From: Bacteroidia bacterium
GTDB lineage: Bacteria; Bacteroidota; Bacteroidia; Chitinophagales; UBA2359
Reading direction: 5' to 3'
DNA length: 64,000 nucleotides
Assembly: GCA_030427245.1 (NCBI GenBank)
Contig: JAUHXA010000021.1
Coordinates: 1-64,000, forward strand
The translations under genes were made by a program, and so were the position numbers. Of the stretch, positions 36,146-44,569 are shown in pieces. The notes beneath the pieces are model-generated. The model was not told the DNA's origin, searched no databases, and saw only the letters and a program-made list of their open reading frames with translations. Every line of letters starts with the position of its first letter. The first letter of the stretch is position 1.

Positions 36146-36946
36146 ATGCCCCTACAACTTTGCCCCGACCCAGTAATCACCAAACTACGTCAAATTTTTC
36201 AAGCCAATATCCTTCGAGTACCCGAAGAGCGATTTCAGCCCTTATCCGCTATTTTGCGAAGTGGTGGAAATAACCGTTATTGGGGAAGTTTGTCCAAGAT
36301 GATAGAAGGAGATTTGTTGGACACCGAAGATTTTGTCACACACAACCGCATGGCAGATGTGTCGGGCAAAATCTCTCGAAGTGCCGAGATAGACGTGGGA
36401 TTGGACATTTTGGGCGGTTTTTTGAGAGGCTTTCAACTGCCTTCCGCCACGATATGCGCTGAATTTTCAGGTGCAACCACCGCCTCTTTCAGCTTCAACA
36501 ATGTCCAAAGAAAATACATTGAACCTTCTGATTTGGACAGCCTATTGGTGGGCTTACCCTTAAATTCCGAATTGGGAGCGACCCGTCAAATCATTGCAGG
36601 AGAAGCCCGTCTGTATGTCATTGACTCCATTATTACGAGCAGCGACTTTTCGATTCATGTCAACAAAGAAAACGACACAGATTTCAAATTGGACGTTCCC
36701 GCCATTTCCAAATTAGTAGGAGAAGCGAGTGCAGATGTTTCGGTCCAAAAAACGAGCGAAACCGCCATCCGCTTCAAAGGGGAAAAATCCTTGACCTTTG
36801 CCTTTTCTTGTTTGTATTGTGAGGCGGATAGAGCGGGGCGTATTACCTTGAAGGCAAGCAGTTTGCCCAAGAATGTATTTGAAACGAGGAGTTTGGGTTA
36901 TGAACGAACTTTGTTGACGGAGGAAGCGGAGATGATGGAGTTTTGA
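36146..36946 (+). CDS. Bacterial gasdermin (bGSDM), putative pore-forming cell-death protein
   Basis: A 266-residue protein of the length and layout of bacterial gasdermins. Cys6 near the N-terminus (MPLQLCPDPVITKLRQIF) matches the Cys that is palmitoylated in bGSDMs. The core has ILRVPEERFQPLSAIL, then NRYWGSLSKMI, MADVSGKISRSAEIDVGLDI and LGGFLRGFQ, the pattern remembered for the family, and ASFSFNNVQRKYIEP and LTFAFSCLYCE match later conserved strands. Proteolytic removal of the last ~20 residues normally frees the pore domain. The tail here (ETRSLGYERTLLTEEAEMMEF) would be the release segment. No caspase- or trypsin-like protease is encoded beside it, which is unusual. Call by pattern memory; not database-checked. 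Confidence 0.75.
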   Translation: MPLQLCPDPVITKLRQIFQANILRVPEERFQPLSAILRSGGNNRYWGSLSKMIEGDLLDTEDFVTHNRMADVSGKISRSAEIDVGLDILGGFLRGFQLPSATICAEFSGATTASFSFNNVQRKYIEPSDLDSLLVGLPLNSELGATRQIIAGEARLYVIDSIITSSDFSIHVNKENDTDFKLDVPAISKLVGEASADVSVQKTSETAIRFKGEKSLTFAFSCLYCEADRAGRITLKASSLPKNVFETRSLGYERTLLTEEAEMMEF

Positions 36947-37058
36947 ACATGAACCGCTAGATGGAAAGGAACTGTTTATAGGGATTTGCAGCTTTACACA
37001 TGAACTTTTGAACTGTACTTAGTTCAACTCATTGTAAATACCTCTTCAAACCCGATTC

Positions 37059-38186
37059 CTAACGAATACTGGCACCAGCTTCGTGACTTGTCTCCAACTT
37101 ATTCCCCTTTCCAAAATCCCAACGCAGACCCATTTCCCATCGGTAATTATGCGGCAGTTGCTCCCCAATGAAATTCTCAGAAAGTGGTAAAAAGTAATCA
37201 AATTGCAGTTGAGTGCGATTCACTTTTACCGCCATACCCACACTGCCCCACAAGACTTGTCCACCCGTACCCAGAGGCCTTGAAGCTATGGGATTACCAT
37301 CGAGTATTTTACCGTTGAGTTCATTGCTTTGAGAATCTATATATTGAAGCGCAACATTTGGAACCATTCCAATCGCAGAATTCAATGCCCATTCATACAT
37401 CGCTTCAATGCTCAAACCCATTTGATTCCCAAAACGATAGGTGTATTCATTTTTTCGGTTGATGTGATAGTTGGCAGCAGCTTGTAGGACAAGGTGATGG
37501 TATTGAAGTTGATAGTCACCTGTCAATAAAAAATCCATAGTTCCCGAACCAGGCTGAAAAGTAGGTTCAATTTCGCTTGTTTGGTCGTCAAAATCTTTGT
37601 AGCTACCCGAAGGCAGTTTGATGCCTACTCCAAAAAGTAGGTATTGTTTGAACGAAGACTCTTGGCGATAGAGGGCAGAGTTGTAGAGGTAGTATTTGCC
37701 ACCCATGACAACATCGCCAATACCACTTTTTTTGACCACATCATTCAGCGAGTTCTCAATTTGTCGCTCATTGGAATGATAAGGCACATATAAATACGCC
37801 AATGTTCGGCTGTTTAAGTACCATTGAGCAGACAAGGTAGTGAGGTTGTAGGTTTCGACAGAGTTAGTCAATGGGTCACGATAGTAGTGTTCGTGATAAG
37901 GGGCATTGGGCGCAAGAACGCTGTTGTGGTCATGAAAGTTCATGTACCGTAAAATGCCTTCACGTTCTATGGATTGAGTCGTAATTTTTAGGTAGTTATA
38001 CTCTAAATCATTTTGAGCGTAGGCAGTGTATTGAAGTAAAAAAAGGCAGAGAATTGAAGTGAATACCTTGTATTGAAAAGGTCGATTTTTTATCGCAGGG
38101 TAGGGTTTAAACCCTACCCTGCGATAAAAAACAGCGGTTTTTGCATGGGATTTCATAAAATACATAAGGGATTTGAAGTTGGTCAT
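37059..38186 (-). CDS. Outer-membrane protein of the transporter/MetA-pathway (Phenol_MetA_deg) type
   Basis: A 375-residue beta-barrel protein. After a cleaved-like hydrophobic segment (VFTSILCLFLLQYTAYAQ) the pattern SGIGDVVMGGKYYL, LFGVGIKLPSG, PGSGTMDFLLTGDYQLQY and WEMGLRWDFG is that of the 'transporter' family found in phenol/metal-degradation operons. Exact substrate unknown. The N-terminus is odd: the signal segment is preceded by about 40 charged residues that include a perfect 46-bp DNA palindrome (38086-38131), so that the coding region runs straight through it. No start codon exists between the palindrome and the signal sequence. Confidence 0.7.
   Translation of the reverse strand: MTNFKSLMYFMKSHAKTAVFYRRVGFKPYPAIKNRPFQYKVFTSILCLFLLQYTAYAQNDLEYNYLKITTQSIEREGILRYMNFHDHNSVLAPNAPYHEHYYRDPLTNSVETYNLTTLSAQWYLNSRTLAYLYVPYHSNERQIENSLNDVVKKSGIGDVVMGGKYYLYNSALYRQESSFKQYLLFGVGIKLPSGSYKDFDDQTSEIEPTFQPGSGTMDFLLTGDYQLQYHHLVLQAAANYHINRKNEYTYRFGNQMGLSIEAMYEWALNSAIGMVPNVALQYIDSQSNELNGKILDGNPIASRPLGTGGQVLWGSVGMAVKVNRTQLQFDYFLPLSENFIGEQLPHNYRWEMGLRWDFGKGNKLETSHEAGASIR
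38086..38131. repeat. Perfect 46-bp palindrome inside the N-terminal coding region
   Basis: The left arm, TTTTTTATCGCAGGGTAGGG plus TTT, is the exact inverse complement of the right arm with no loop (centre between 38108 and 38109). It lies in frame inside the 37059-38186 gene, between its first ATG and its signal sequence, adding a length divisible to fit the frame. It is a candidate small mobile palindrome. Confidence 0.85.
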
Positions 38187-38212
38187 ATTTTGATAAGTGT
38201 TTTGCTAAAATA

Positions 38213-38261
38213 GTATTTGCTCACTAACGGGGGGCGAAACCCACTGCTAGTGAGCAAATAC
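38213..38261. terminator. Perfect 14-bp inverted repeat
   Basis: GTATTTGCTCACTA (38213-38226) and TAGTGAGCAAATAC (38248-38261) form a perfect stem over a G/C-rich 21-nt loop. It lies upstream of the 37059-38186 gene and 1 bp before another long stem (38263-38344). Not followed by a U run, so its use as a terminator is doubtful. Confidence 0.5.
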
Positions 38262-38262
38262 A

Positions 38263-38344
38263 AAAAATCTCGTTCTCGTCACACAAACATAACTTATTTG
38301 AAGGTTCAAATATTTGCTTGCTTACTGACAAGAACGAGATTTTT
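38263..38344 (-). terminator. Terminator-like stem downstream of the 38409-39395 gene
   Basis: On the minus strand AAAAATCTCGTTCTTGTCA pairs with TGACGAGAACGAGATTTTT (19 bp, one mismatch, long loop), ending in T-rich GATTTTTTG. It is 65 bp beyond the stop of the coiled-coil gene. The long loop (44 nt) makes it less certain than a standard terminator. Confidence 0.5.
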
Positions 38345-38408
38345 CAAATAGAAGTGTCACTTTAAAATCAAATTTGACATCTATCACCTGACTCCTCACA
38401 CATCCATA

Positions 38409-39395
38409 CTATTCAAAAACTCTCAAATATTGCTGTGCATTTCGTACCTCTTGATGTTGGTTCAGAATAGCTTCTTGCACCATCTTTTGTTGTCTTTCGT
38501 TTTCTTCTATGTTTTCTTGCGCTTCAATAATGTCTTGTTTGTCTTTGTCAATGTTTTTGTAACTGCGGTCTTTGGTTCGGTCGAGTTTTTTCAGCTCTTT
38601 ATTTTTTTTCTTCAATTCCTTTGCAGCCAATTCGTCTTCCAAATAAGCTTCGGTTTCTTCGTGGGCTTCAATGACATTTTCCGTCAATTCCTTTTGTTGT
38701 TTAGTCATTTCAATCGTACCTTTCGCTTCTGCAATATCTCCCTTTGCCTTCACGATGTCTCGGTGATACCCTTCGTTTTGTCGCTTCAATTTGTCGAGCA
38801 TATTCTCCAAATTCTTCAATGCCTTTTCCACACTCTTCAAACGTTCTTCTGCATCTTCCCTCGCAAAATTCAAAGCGAAATTAGCCATTAACATTTCCAC
38901 TCCTTCGTGCATCTGCACATCATCCCCCAAAAATTCTTCTTTATCTGTTTCAAACATTGCGACAAGTCCAGTGCCTTCTACTTTTTGTTGAACTTTTGCA
39001 TACACGTTGATAGATTTGCTGTGTATATCACTGACTCTCGCACCTTTTGCTACGATTACAGCTTCGGTTTCCTCCACATCTGCCCCTTGTTTTTTCATAT
39101 ATTTACCCCATGCTTTTGCTGCATCATCTGGCTCTACATTCGGTAAAACGACCATAAAAGCAGGTCGTGTTTCATGTCCCAATGAAGTTTCTACACCAAC
39201 TACTTCAAAAGTAGGTTTGACATAGTTTTGCTGTGCGGCATACTCGGTTATACTCGGAAACTCTATTCCATTTGTAATATTTTTGTCTGTGGATACAGCT
39301 TTGGGTGAGCCATCAGGATAACCCTCTTGAGCGAAGATGCCAATAGAGGAATGAAGTAAGAATAGAAGGGTGATTATCAAAGAAAATCTACTCAT
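38409..39395 (-). CDS. Secreted coiled-coil protein of unknown function
   Basis: A 328-residue protein; start at ATG 39395 (MSRFSLIITLLFLLHSSIGIFAQ), a signal peptide, in preference to a TTG 33 bp upstream. Residues about 30-150 form an alpha/beta region (NYVKPTFEVVGVETSLG, VVLPNVEPDDAAKAWGKYMK). Residues 155-320 are a long charged coiled coil (AKELKKKNKELKKLDRTKD) with repeated Glu/Lys heptads. Not recognised as a named family; related proteins recur in Saprospiria genomes (recollection). It stands alone on the minus strand with its own apparent promoter. Envelope or periplasmic location inferred. Confidence 0.65.
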   Translation of the reverse strand: MSRFSLIITLLFLLHSSIGIFAQEGYPDGSPKAVSTDKNITNGIEFPSITEYAAQQNYVKPTFEVVGVETSLGHETRPAFMVVLPNVEPDDAAKAWGKYMKKQGADVEETEAVIVAKGARVSDIHSKSINVYAKVQQKVEGTGLVAMFETDKEEFLGDDVQMHEGVEMLMANFALNFAREDAEERLKSVEKALKNLENMLDKLKRQNEGYHRDIVKAKGDIAEAKGTIEMTKQQKELTENVIEAHEETEAYLEDELAAKELKKKNKELKKLDRTKDRSYKNIDKDKQDIIEAQENIEENERQQKMVQEAILNQHQEVRNAQQYLRVFE

Positions 39396-39617
39396 GTTAT
39401 AATAGTATTTATTAAACTGGTCAATCAAAAAATGGGTATAAAATGCCTATCTTGCATCTGAAAATATAGACACTGTTTTAAAAAATGGTAACATTTATTT
39501 CTCCAACTCTAACGATTTACAGCCACTTATTGTTTACTGCAAAACAATTACTGCAATTCATAAATAAGTGTTTGTTGTATATCAAAATATACAATCTTAA
39601 ATAATACGGTAAACAAA

Positions 39618-40415
39618 ATGGAATACGCTGGCAATCTTCGCAAAATGAAAACACAATGGGCTGACCCCATACAGTATCAAATGGTGATAGGGGATGATTT
39701 GGTGGATATGAACGCATTGATAGGGGAAAACATCAAACTCACCTACAATGGGCAAATCAACTGCAAAGTTTGTGGACGTAAGACCAAAAAGTCGTTTGCT
39801 CAGGGTTTTTGTTTTCCATGCTTTCAGAATGCACCCGAAAACTCACCTTGTATCATTCGACCAGAATTGTGTGAAGGCCATTTAGGTGAGGGGCGAGATG
39901 TGGAATGGGAACAAAAACACCATGTTCAGCCGCATGTCGTTTATTTAGCGTTGTCGAGCGGGGTGAAAGTTGGTGTGACTCGTGGAGAACAAGTGCCGAC
40001 TCGTTGGATTGACCAAGGCGCAAGTCAAGCCATCAAACTTGCCGAAACACCTCATCGTCAGTTGGCAGGAGCGATAGAAGTGGCATTGAAGGAGCATCTA
40101 TCTGACAAAACAAATTGGCAACGAATGTTGAAAAATCAAGTGGCAGAAGGAGTGGATTTATTGAAGGAAAAAGAGAAGGCCAAGTTTCTGTTAGACTCCA
40201 ATTTGCAGCAGTACATTTCTGAGAACAACGAAGTTTGGACCTTGAATTACCCAGTAACGGCGTACCCATTGAAGGTCAAAAGCGTAGGGTTTGACAAGAT
40301 TCCCGAAATTGAAGGAAAATTGAAGGGCATCAAAGGGCAGTATTTGATTTTTTCGGATAATCGGGTAATCAATATTCGGAAGCATACAGGGTATTGGGTG
40401 GAGTTAAGCTATTAA
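39618..40415 (+). CDS. DUF2797 protein with zinc ribbon
   Basis: A 265-residue cytoplasmic protein of DUF2797. N-terminal Cys pairs (CKVCGRKTKKSFAQGFCFPC) form a zinc ribbon, followed by PELCEGHLGEGRD and a second half with HVVYLALSSGVKVGVTRGEQ and TRWIDQGASQAIKLAETPHR. The second motif (VGVTR...TRWIDQGA) defines the family, whose chemistry is unknown; it lies near nucleic-acid-processing genes in some genomes. The start codon (ATG 39618) is placed well. Its neighbour is convergent, not in an operon. Confidence 0.9.
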   Translation: MEYAGNLRKMKTQWADPIQYQMVIGDDLVDMNALIGENIKLTYNGQINCKVCGRKTKKSFAQGFCFPCFQNAPENSPCIIRPELCEGHLGEGRDVEWEQKHHVQPHVVYLALSSGVKVGVTRGEQVPTRWIDQGASQAIKLAETPHRQLAGAIEVALKEHLSDKTNWQRMLKNQVAEGVDLLKEKEKAKFLLDSNLQQYISENNEVWTLNYPVTAYPLKVKSVGFDKIPEIEGKLKGIKGQYLIFSDNRVINIRKHTGYWVELSY

Positions 40416-40420
40416 ATTAG

Positions 40421-41293
40421 TTAATATTTTAGTTTGCCTAAAACCATTGTCTTGTCGTCTCCTTCTTGCTTCAATCCCTTCGTTCCGCCCTTTAGGAAAT
40501 CTTCCCATTTCGCTTCAATTTCTTCAACTGCAATATCCTGCTCCATAGCAGAAGACAGATTAGCAGTAAGAGGGGTAAAAAATTTGGAAAAAGGTTGATT
40601 GGGATCCGACCATTTTTGAAGGTCTTCGTCAAATCGGCTACATTCAAAAGAATGTTTTTCGCAGCCATCCGAAAGCAGAGCGAAAGCAATTGGAGGAGAA
40701 GTGATTACCCGACTTTCAGGGACTTTCACACCCGACAATTCCAGTTCTTCCACTTGCCATATTGCAGAAGTGATAAAAACGGTTTCGTTTGCTTCTGTGC
40801 CTTTGTGTGGAGTCATTGCGGCGAGCCATTTCTTGTCCTCTTTTTGCTGAAAAGCCGCCCTTCCATCACCAATATGGGTAATCAAAATCCCCAAAGGGCT
40901 GTAAATCATGGCAATAACCGTACATGCCAAGCTCGAAACCTCCCACTCGTTTTCTTCTGCAAAAAAATCCAAACCTGCCCTTACTTCCTTCAATGTTTGC
41001 CTTGCCGCAAGCACCCAAGTTGTTTCATCGGGTAAAGTTTGGTGTAGATGCCACTGCTCTTTATCGAGGAGTTGTGAAAATGCCATTACCGCTGCCTCTA
41101 CTACAAAAGCCGAACCTTTGTCCGAATTTGCAGCCGAACCAGCCCCGTCAGCTACTACGGCAATACCCCACCCATTTTCCAATGACTTGTACAAATGACT
41201 ATCTTGACAAGGAACATCATCTGCAATGTGAGATTTGCCAATGACAGACGCACCTATTACCAGCCATTTACTGCTATTTACTGTTTCATTCAT
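40421..41293 (-). CDS. PP2C-type serine/threonine phosphatase
   Basis: A 290-residue soluble PPM-family phosphatase. Metal-site motifs are CQDSH (residues 29-33), VVADGAGSAANSDKGS near 46-61, and THIGDGRAAF near 153, the Asp residues that bind the Mn/Mg pair. Its form is closer to the DUF-like 'PP2C in TerY-P' set than to SpoIIE. It lies 43 bp downstream of a TerY-like vWA gene on the same strand, so they form one operon. In TerY-P systems a third partner, a Ser/Thr kinase, completes the set; none is adjacent here. Likely regulates a phosphoprotein in a stress or defence pathway. Confidence 0.85.
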   Translation of the reverse strand: MNETVNSSKWLVIGASVIGKSHIADDVPCQDSHLYKSLENGWGIAVVADGAGSAANSDKGSAFVVEAAVMAFSQLLDKEQWHLHQTLPDETTWVLAARQTLKEVRAGLDFFAEENEWEVSSLACTVIAMIYSPLGILITHIGDGRAAFQQKEDKKWLAAMTPHKGTEANETVFITSAIWQVEELELSGVKVPESRVITSPPIAFALLSDGCEKHSFECSRFDEDLQKWSDPNQPFSKFFTPLTANLSSAMEQDIAVEEIEAKWEDFLKGGTKGLKQEGDDKTMVLGKLKY

Positions 41294-41336
41294 AGAAAGA
41301 TATTGAGGCTCACCTAGGTTTTAGTGAAAAAGCAAA

Positions 41337-42020
41337 TTAATCTATTGTAAATTCCTCCATCCAATCGGGTTTTTCAAAAGCTACTTTTTCACCTTTTTGT
41401 TTATTGGTGATTGTTCCCATACTATTACTCAACCATCTGAAGAAATGACTGAATTTGAAGCCCTGCAATTTGGTAGGTGGCATCCCTGGTTGAGCAATCT
41501 TGCTCAACGTCTTCATATCTGCTCCTTTTACCCCGACTGCCAAAAAGACAAACTTCTTTTCCGTAGCCCCGTTTTTAATTTCTTCTGCCAAAGCTGCTAC
41601 ATCCTGATCGTCATCAGGTGCACCATCAGTAATCAAAATGATCCACGGACGGTAGTAAGGTTGTTCGGTACTTTTGTACCATTCCTTTCTCGCTTCCACT
41701 TTTTCGATCGCTGCTCTAACACCATCCACCATCTTGGTAGTCCCTTTGACAGAGAGTTTTGGCATGTCGAAATTATCCACCAAAGCAGGTTCTTGGATGC
41801 ACTGAACTTTGCTGCCAAATTCAATAATGCTCAATTCCAATCTGTCTCGTAAGACTTCATCATCCCCATCTTTGATTTCTGTATGAAAACTCAACAACCC
41901 TGCATTTAATTGCGAGATAGGATTACCTGCCATTGAGCCTGAAACGTCTAATGTCAAGACACAGAGACATTTTTGTTCAAAATTTTCGGGAGACTCTGCT
42001 GTAAAATCATTAAAAGCCAT
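41337..42020 (-). CDS. TerY-like von Willebrand A protein
   Basis: A 227-residue vWA protein. The MIDAS motif is intact: DVSGSM near residue 25, Thr of VKGTTKMVDG near 94, and Asp of LITDGAPDDD near 129. The segment ISQLNAGLLSFHTEIKDG and PIEMGVEP-like variants here (ELSIIEFGSKV) are typical of TerY, the vWA member of tellurium-resistance-type systems. It is first in an operon with a PP2C phosphatase. Soluble; no signal peptide. Function known only in outline; role in stress signalling inferred from family and partner. Confidence 0.8.
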   Translation of the reverse strand: MAFNDFTAESPENFEQKCLCVLTLDVSGSMAGNPISQLNAGLLSFHTEIKDGDDEVLRDRLELSIIEFGSKVQCIQEPALVDNFDMPKLSVKGTTKMVDGVRAAIEKVEARKEWYKSTEQPYYRPWIILITDGAPDDDQDVAALAEEIKNGATEKKFVFLAVGVKGADMKTLSKIAQPGMPPTKLQGFKFSHFFRWLSNSMGTITNKQKGEKVAFEKPDWMEEFTID

Positions 42021-42333
42021 AGTTATTTTTTTTGTAGTGAAAAAGAGAGGCTAATGAATTGATATTCAAATAAAAAATTAAAGCAATATCAATTTTGTTC
42101 TGCTATTTAATAAAAAATTTAAGAAAAATTATTGTTTTTGTTCACAAATTTTCTATTTTTATGAGGCAATTTTAGAAATTCCCAAGAATACACCCACGAT
42201 TTAGTACACTTTTCCTTTGAAATACCCGTAGCATTTTTAGCTACACTCACAATTGTTTATTATCAAAAATAATGAAGATGGAATAGCTTTGTTTGCACTT
42301 AGATAAAATACTAAACGGACTACACTCAGAACT
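42021..42333. other. Divergent promoter region
   Basis: A 313-bp AT-rich spacer between the vWA gene (-) and the OmpA-GH18 gene (+). The only structure found is a GTAGC/GCTAC hairpin (42228-42244). No clear Bacteroidota TAnnTTTG box could be placed with confidence. No coding evidence. Confidence 0.55.
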
Positions 42334-44493
42334 ATGAAAAATTGGTTATCACTACTCTTGACCTTATTGGTTATGTTGGCCATTGGTTTCGCATTATGGC
42401 TTTGGCTCATACGAAACAATGGCATAGCAGATGTCAGCAACTATGTGGCTGGCGAAGAGCAGATAGGCAGTACCAATTCTTCCAACTCAGCTAACCAAAT
42501 CATCACTTCCACCACTATCACTAATTCAACCACCACCACCACTTCTTCTATTACTCCCCCACCTACAACCCAAATTTCAGCCACCAACACCAATTCTTCT
42601 TACAATATATATCCTCAATTCCTCTTTTTTGATTTCAATAAATCCAATCTCACAACAGAAAACCAATTGAAGTTGGATCGGCTTTACAGACTTATTCATC
42701 AAGACGACACTTATACCTTAGAAGCAGATGGCTATGCGGATCAAAAAGGCTCAGATGCCTACAATTTGGCATTGTCTAAAAAAAGAGCAGAAACGGCAAT
42801 TAATTATCTAATTGCCAAAGGTCTTCCACAAGGACGAATTCAAGTTGTTGCCCATGGCAAACAACAACCTTCAAACGTAACAGACGATGCCTATAAAAGC
42901 ATCATGTCCAAAGATGAATTTGAAAGAAGGGTAGAGTTGATATTGAAAGTGAATGGAAAACGAGTCAATTTGAAAGATAAGATTGCAGAACTGGAAAAAG
43001 TTCCCAATCCTCCTACTCCCACTTTACCTGATACAAGTGAAAGTCTCATTACCAAATACCATCACTTATATCGCATCCTACATCAAGAACAACAAGAAGC
43101 ATTTGAAGACGATACACTACGACTAGAAAGACGACAATTCATTACTACCGACACTTTGGCCGAAGGAATAGAGGTATTTGGGTGGCATCCTTATTGGATG
43201 GGTGATGCTTACAAAAGTTACAGCTATAATTTGTTGAGTACAATAGCCTATTTCTCTTATGATGTTGATCCCGAAACAGGTAGCTACCGAACTGATGAGG
43301 CCATCAATGATTGGAAAACAACTGCTTTGGTAGATTCCGCAAGAGCATCGGGTTCAAAAATATTGCTGACTGTCACCAATCATGGCTACTTCAATAATAA
43401 ACAACTGCTCGACAATGAACAAGCACAAAATGTATTGATTGACAGTCTTGTTTCTTTGGTAAGTTTGAGAGGGGGTGATGGTGTGGATGTAGACTTTGAA
43501 GTGATTCCGAAGGGTTACAAAGACAAACTCACCAAGTTTATACAGCGGTTATCTTCAACGTTGAAAGCCAAAAATGCAAGCAATATCATCAGTGTCGATT
43601 TGCCTGCTGTGGATCATTTTGAAAGTTTTGACATTGCAGCTTTAGACGACTATGTGGACTTATTTGTCATAATGGGTTATGATTATCACGGTGCAACAGG
43701 CCCTTCTGGACCTATTTCGCCCTTACCTCTCGATCGTAAAATTCCCAAAGGCGAGAAGGAGTTTAACCTACCTAAAACCTTGAAGAATTATAAAAACAAG
43801 GGTGCGGATCCTTCCAAAATAATCATGGGTTTGCCGCATTATGGCGCAGTTTGGAGCTACCCCAATAAAAATCGCTTGGCAAAAGAGGCCACTTTTGATG
43901 GGTATTTGGCGTATCGAGATGTACAAGCCAAATTCAGTAATGATTACACAGCGAAATACGATGAGACTAGCACAAGTTTTTATTATGATGTAGTAGAAGA
44001 TGGACAGTTCAAACGTTGCTGGTTTGACAATGACGTGAGTTTAGGTAAAAAATACGACTGGATCAAAAACCAAAACCTTCGAGGAATCGGAATTTGGGCA
44101 TTGGGTTACGACAACGGTTATATCGAACTGTGGAGAGGAATTGGCTGGAAATACACCGAGAGACATATTGCGAGTCAACCTTGGACTTTTTCGGACTTTC
44201 TACTCAAGTATCGAAACCTACTCATTGCCTGTATTTCCTTTTTGCTTCTCTTTGCTTTGATAGGTTTTCTGTTGTCTTTGTTTGATTGGCGAGTTCGAGA
44301 GGTATTATTTTACAGCCCCACCTTTCAGATATTTTATACCGTATTGTTGATATTGTTAGCAGCCTTGTTGTTGTGGTTATTGGACGTAATAGATAATCGT
44401 ATAATGATTTTCGTTTTAGGGCTGTTGATTGGATGGATCATCACCTCTATTTTGAAGAAAATACTCTTTTATAGAGGCCGGTATATACCTTGA
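42334..44493 (+). CDS. Membrane-anchored OmpA-domain / GH18 fusion protein
   Basis: A 719-residue protein with an N-terminal membrane helix (WLSLLLTLLVMLAIGFALWL), a Thr/Ser/Asn-rich linker (40-92), an OmpA-like peptidoglycan-binding domain (about 95-215, FFDFNKSNLTTENQLKLDRL; FERRVELILK), then a GH18 barrel (270-605). The GH18 catalytic signature DGVDVDFE has D382, D385, D387 and E389, with E389 the proton donor, so it is probably active on chitin-like or peptidoglycan glycans. Three C-terminal helices (about 625-715) anchor it. Upstream of an eCIS, it might cut or grip the cell wall during release. The eCIS link is inferred from position only. Confidence 0.85.
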   Translation: MKNWLSLLLTLLVMLAIGFALWLWLIRNNGIADVSNYVAGEEQIGSTNSSNSANQIITSTTITNSTTTTTSSITPPPTTQISATNTNSSYNIYPQFLFFDFNKSNLTTENQLKLDRLYRLIHQDDTYTLEADGYADQKGSDAYNLALSKKRAETAINYLIAKGLPQGRIQVVAHGKQQPSNVTDDAYKSIMSKDEFERRVELILKVNGKRVNLKDKIAELEKVPNPPTPTLPDTSESLITKYHHLYRILHQEQQEAFEDDTLRLERRQFITTDTLAEGIEVFGWHPYWMGDAYKSYSYNLLSTIAYFSYDVDPETGSYRTDEAINDWKTTALVDSARASGSKILLTVTNHGYFNNKQLLDNEQAQNVLIDSLVSLVSLRGGDGVDVDFEVIPKGYKDKLTKFIQRLSSTLKAKNASNIISVDLPAVDHFESFDIAALDDYVDLFVIMGYDYHGATGPSGPISPLPLDRKIPKGEKEFNLPKTLKNYKNKGADPSKIIMGLPHYGAVWSYPNKNRLAKEATFDGYLAYRDVQAKFSNDYTAKYDETSTSFYYDVVEDGQFKRCWFDNDVSLGKKYDWIKNQNLRGIGIWALGYDNGYIELWRGIGWKYTERHIASQPWTFSDFLLKYRNLLIACISFLLLFALIGFLLSLFDWRVREVLFYSPTFQIFYTVLLILLAALLLWLLDVIDNRIMIFVLGLLIGWIITSILKKILFYRGRYIP

Positions 44494-44525
44494 TGGCGAA
44501 GTGAAATTAAAAATATAAATGTAAC

Positions 44526-44546
44526 ATAGTCTGGATTTAAGACTAT
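44526..44546. terminator. Short hairpin after the OmpA-GH18 gene
   Basis: ATAGTCT pairs with AGACTAT over a 7-nt loop; only weak T-rich sequence follows. It lies 33 bp after the stop codon and 24 bp before the next gene. A weak terminator or attenuator at best. Confidence 0.35.
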
Positions 44547-44569
44547 TCTAAGTATTAATTTGATAATCA

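Noticed and set aside
38409-39395. Coiled-coil protein as an eCIS or gasdermin partner
   Set aside because: No shared strand or spacing with either, has its own signal peptide, and no family link.
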